This document shows positions 13,932 to 16,296 of a stretch of DNA of 16,296 bases, one piece after another. The DNA is from Acholeplasmataceae bacterium (GTDB lineage Bacteria; Bacillota_I; Bacilli_A; ML615J-28; CAG-698), in NCBI GenBank assembly GCA_012839485.1, contig DUNF01000045.1:1-16296 (forward strand). Reading direction: 5' to 3'. Each line of letters starts with the position of its first letter. Position 1 is the first letter of the stretch. Under the pieces are notes generated by a model. The model did not search any database and was not told the origin of the DNA. It was given only the letters and a program-made list of their open reading frames with translations. Made by a program: the position numbers and the translations under genes.

Positions 13932-16296
13932 CTAATTATTTTCAGTCCAAGATAAATTGTCAATTAATTTTTGAGCGCCTATTCCTTTAATTTCTAATTC
14001 AACTGTTCCTGTGTAGTTTAAAACTCCTGAGTTATAATGACCAGGTGTATTAGATGTCGCAACAACAGTTATTGCTTCACCAACTTGTACACCATTAATC
14101 CAAACCTCAAAACTCCTAGCTTTAGTACCAGTAAACGCACGAATATAATCAAACTCTAATTTAGACAATCCATTTGTAAATGTCGCTTTTAAACTTCCAG
14201 CTCTAAGCAACAAAGCTTTGCTTTCATCAAATTTTTGATCACCTCTTGCGTCAGTGTAAGAAAATTCCTGTCCGTTAACACCAACATGGCTACCTGATGC
14301 GTAACTAGTACCACTTAAAGTCATATCATCAAACGTCTCCGTCCATGTAGGATTTGAAGCTCCACCACTAGCTTTAACTGTAATATCATAAATTTTATTT
14401 CCAGTAGCTGCATTAAGTGTTAATGCTGCAGTTAATTTAACTAACGTATCAGTAGCTGGTAAAGTAACAACTCCAGTAGCAGAATTGATAACAGCTTCAT
14501 TATCGCTTGTCCAAACAATTGAAGAACCATTAGCTCCTGTAGACGGCAATGTTAATGTAGTCGCTTCGGTAATTAATGTTGGAAAATCAGGTAAACCAGC
14601 TAAATCTAAATCAACTTTTTCTTGATCAGTCAATACTTTTTCGTGGCCATATACTACGAAATCATCAATTGTAAATCTATTATGACTTGAAGCTGGTGCT
14701 TCTGAAGTTACAATAAATCTAACATATAAAGCATTTTCAATTGGAGAATTAACTAAATATTCGTTAACTGCTGTATTTGGAGCAGTAATTGCTTTCCCTA
14801 AACTCCAAACAGCTTTATCCTTTGAGAATTCTACATTAATACTTGTATTCGCTGTGCCAAATAAATAATTAAATTGAACACTGTGAATTTTAGAAGCATA
14901 GTTTGTTCCCTCAAAGATTAAGTATGAAGGAGCAGTTGAATCATGGTAATGTCTTAATTGAATAGATTGAACATCAGTAATAGCATTAGTAGTTGTAGGT
15001 GTACCATAATATACAAGCCATTCATTATCTAAACCAAAGCTAACATTGTCTAATTTATAGTTTGTTCCTTTTGCAAAACCTTCACTAGCTTCAAATCCTG
15101 TTGTATAAACAGATTTAATATTTACATTAAGAACTACTACATCAAATGCCTTAGTTTGGCTAACACCATTTAACTCAACAGTAGCAGTTAATGTTGCAGT
15201 TTGATCTACAGCACCACGAGTAATAACCCCTGCATCTGTAATAACTGCCGCATTGCTTGTTCCCCAGCTAATTGTTGTGTTATATAGACCAGTTCCAGGT
15301 AATGTTAAATTTCCAAGTGTTTGTTCTGGTAATTCTAAAACAGCAATTGTAGCTTCTACTTTTTCTAAATCAGTAGGTTCATAAACACTAACATCTGCTT
15401 CCACAAAAATAGCGATTTGAATAGTTGAACCAAATTGGCCAACATTACCATCAATGTTAATAAATTGTCCAATAAGACCCTCTAACTTTGCTGTTAAAGC
15501 AGCATTAGCATCTTGAATTCTAACAACTACAGTGTGTCCGTTTTTAGAGATAGATGCATTTTGTCCACTTATAGTTTCTAATCTAACTTTTCCTAAAACA
15601 ATTCTTCTTCCTTGATTTGCTTCAGTAGCGTCTGTAATATTAGTTAATCCTGCTGGTAAAGCATTTCCCGAAGATAAGATTTGTGGAGTTTCTGGATTAG
15701 TAACTTGAACAAGGTTTTGATATGTTCCTTTTGTTCCTTTAATTCTTACTTTATCTCCAATTACAACTAAGCTTCCCGGAGCTTTATATACATTAATACC
15801 ACTAACGTCATCAATAATAAACATGTTGTCTCCGCCGTTGTAGCCAGATACAATACCTTCTACAGTAACAGCAGCACCATCTGGTAACAATCTTGCAGCT
15901 GAAATTGTATAAACTAAATCAGCTTGTGCTGCAACAATATTATTTGTAGCTGCGTCAATTACTGATTGTGGATCAGTAGCATTTGCTGGATTAGCAAGAA
16001 CTACAGCTTGATATGCAGCCCAAGAAGCTGGTGTATAATCTGCTTCTGCTACAGCGCCTAATGCTGCTTCATAAGCCGTTAGACTACCTGCGCCCTTAGT
16101 AACTGTTAATGTAAGTGATTTTATATATGAACTATCAGAGCCAATAGTAATTGTGTACGTTAACACAACAACTTCTGTGCTTTCAGTTGAAGCAACTACT
16201 TGGCCTGTATCAGGATTAATAATTGCTGGCTTATCTGATTCATAAGCAATTGTTGCACCATAGTGTGGTGAAGTTTTAGGTAATGTTAAATCAGAA
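13932..16296 (-). CDS. Modular secreted or surface protein, 3' part only
   Basis: The frame is open from the right edge to TAG at 13932, giving about 787 visible residues. A GTG at 16166 lies within a domain and is not a credible start; the real N-terminus, with any signal peptide or catalytic domain, is off the window. Visible modules, in order: an Ig-like repeat (edge to about 16098); a FIVAR-like helical segment (16085-15915, EADYTPASWAAYQAVV); an OB-fold-like region, possibly double (15911-15383, PDGAAVTVEGIVSGYNGGDN); Ig-like repeat 2 (15311-15123); a jelly-roll-like segment (about 15113-14640); Ig-like repeat 3 (14561-14373); and a C-terminal jelly-roll-like segment ending IDNLSWTENN. 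The Ig-like copies share LTLPxTG, VI, GVVT and LTA patterns and resemble the atrophied bacterial Ig family. There is no LPxTG motif, terminal membrane helix or cysteine cluster. Such module sets occur in extracellular nucleases, phosphoesterases and glycan-active enzymes. The enzyme class cannot be told here. Confidence 0.85.
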   Translation of the reverse strand, partial: SDLTLPKTSPHYGATIAYESDKPAIINPDTGQVVASTESTEVVVLTYTITIGSDSSYIKSLTLTVTKGAGSLTAYEAALGAVAEADYTPASWAAYQAVVLANPANATDPQSVIDAATNNIVAAQADLVYTISAARLLPDGAAVTVEGIVSGYNGGDNMFIIDDVSGINVYKAPGSLVVIGDKVRIKGTKGTYQNLVQVTNPETPQILSSGNALPAGLTNITDATEANQGRRIVLGKVRLETISGQNASISKNGHTVVVRIQDANAALTAKLEGLIGQFINIDGNVGQFGSTIQIAIFVEADVSVYEPTDLEKVEATIAVLELPEQTLGNLTLPGTGLYNTTISWGTSNAAVITDAGVITRGAVDQTATLTATVELNGVSQTKAFDVVVLNVNIKSVYTTGFEASEGFAKGTNYKLDNVSFGLDNEWLVYYGTPTTTNAITDVQSIQLRHYHDSTAPSYLIFEGTNYASKIHSVQFNYLFGTANTSINVEFSKDKAVWSLGKAITAPNTAVNEYLVNSPIENALYVRFIVTSEAPASSHNRFTIDDFVVYGHEKVLTDQEKVDLDLAGLPDFPTLITEATTLTLPSTGANGSSIVWTSDNEAVINSATGVVTLPATDTLVKLTAALTLNAATGNKIYDITVKASGGASNPTWTETFDDMTLSGTSYASGSHVGVNGQEFSYTDARGDQKFDESKALLLRAGSLKATFTNGLSKLEFDYIRAFTGTKARSFEVWINGVQVGEAITVVATSNTPGHYNSGVLNYTGTVELEIKGIGAQKLIDNLSWTENN

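Noticed and set aside
13932..14000. Cell-wall sorting signal or C-terminal membrane anchor on the surface protein
   Set aside because: The C-terminus IDNLSWTENN has no LPxTG motif, hydrophobic stretch or basic tail, so any anchoring must be N-terminal or non-covalent.
16164..16166. GTG as the start of the modular surface protein
   Set aside because: The frame stays open for 43 more codons to the window edge. Those codons encode the first half of an Ig-like repeat, so the gene begins outside.
1..16296. CRISPR arrays, insertion sequences, tRNA or rRNA genes
   Set aside because: No regularly spaced repeats, transposase-like frames or tRNA-like cloverleaf segments were seen in the few non-coding stretches.

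Overview
The window is AT-rich DNA that carries, entirely on the minus strand, the S10-spc-alpha ribosomal protein supercluster: rpsJ, rplCDWB, rpsS, rplV, rpsC, rplP, rpmC, rpsQ, rplNXE, rpsN, rpsH, rplFR, rpsE, rpmD, rplO, secY, adk, map, infA, rpmJ, rpsM, rpsK and the start of rpoA. The gene order, adk-map-infA-rpmJ after secY, the short zinc-ribbon S14, the low G+C and the strong GGAGG ribosome binding sites point to a low-GC Firmicute or Mollicute relative. UGG is the tryptophan codon wherever checked and every frame closes normally under the standard code, so a Mycoplasma-type UGA=Trp organism is unlikely. An Acholeplasma- or Izemoplasma-like bacterium is my best guess; this is inference from style, not a phylogeny.

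Layout, in the direction of transcription (right to left). At 16296-13932 lies the 3' part of a long gene for a secreted, multi-module surface or extracellular protein. Its N-terminus is off the window. It ends at a clear intrinsic terminator (13882-13913). An extended -10 promoter (13821-13849) and a structured leader of about 115 nt (13700-13814) follow, and then 29 genes run almost without gaps from rpsJ to rpoA. Four junctions are 1-nt TAATG overlaps, and adk/map and map/infA overlap by 14 and 8 nt, so translational coupling is likely throughout. The products build both ribosomal subunits and also supply the translocon channel (SecY), nucleotide balance (Adk), N-terminal methionine removal (Map), initiation (IF1) and transcription (RpoA).

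The left end is abnormal. A 35-bp inverted repeat (1-35 and 78-112, one mismatch) sits inside rpoA. The minus strand encodes genuine RpoA for 201 codons and then turns into nonsense, while the plus strand at 3-77 encodes the residues of RpoA that should come next. This is a fold-back junction, most simply an assembly or amplification chimera at a contig end. The rest of rpoA and the usual rplQ are missing.

I saw no tRNA or rRNA gene, insertion sequence, CRISPR array, prophage or replication origin. The items most worth following are the modular secreted protein (three Ig-like repeats, a FIVAR-like helical segment, an OB-fold-like segment and two jelly-roll-like segments), the S10 leader RNA, and the rpoA fold-back.
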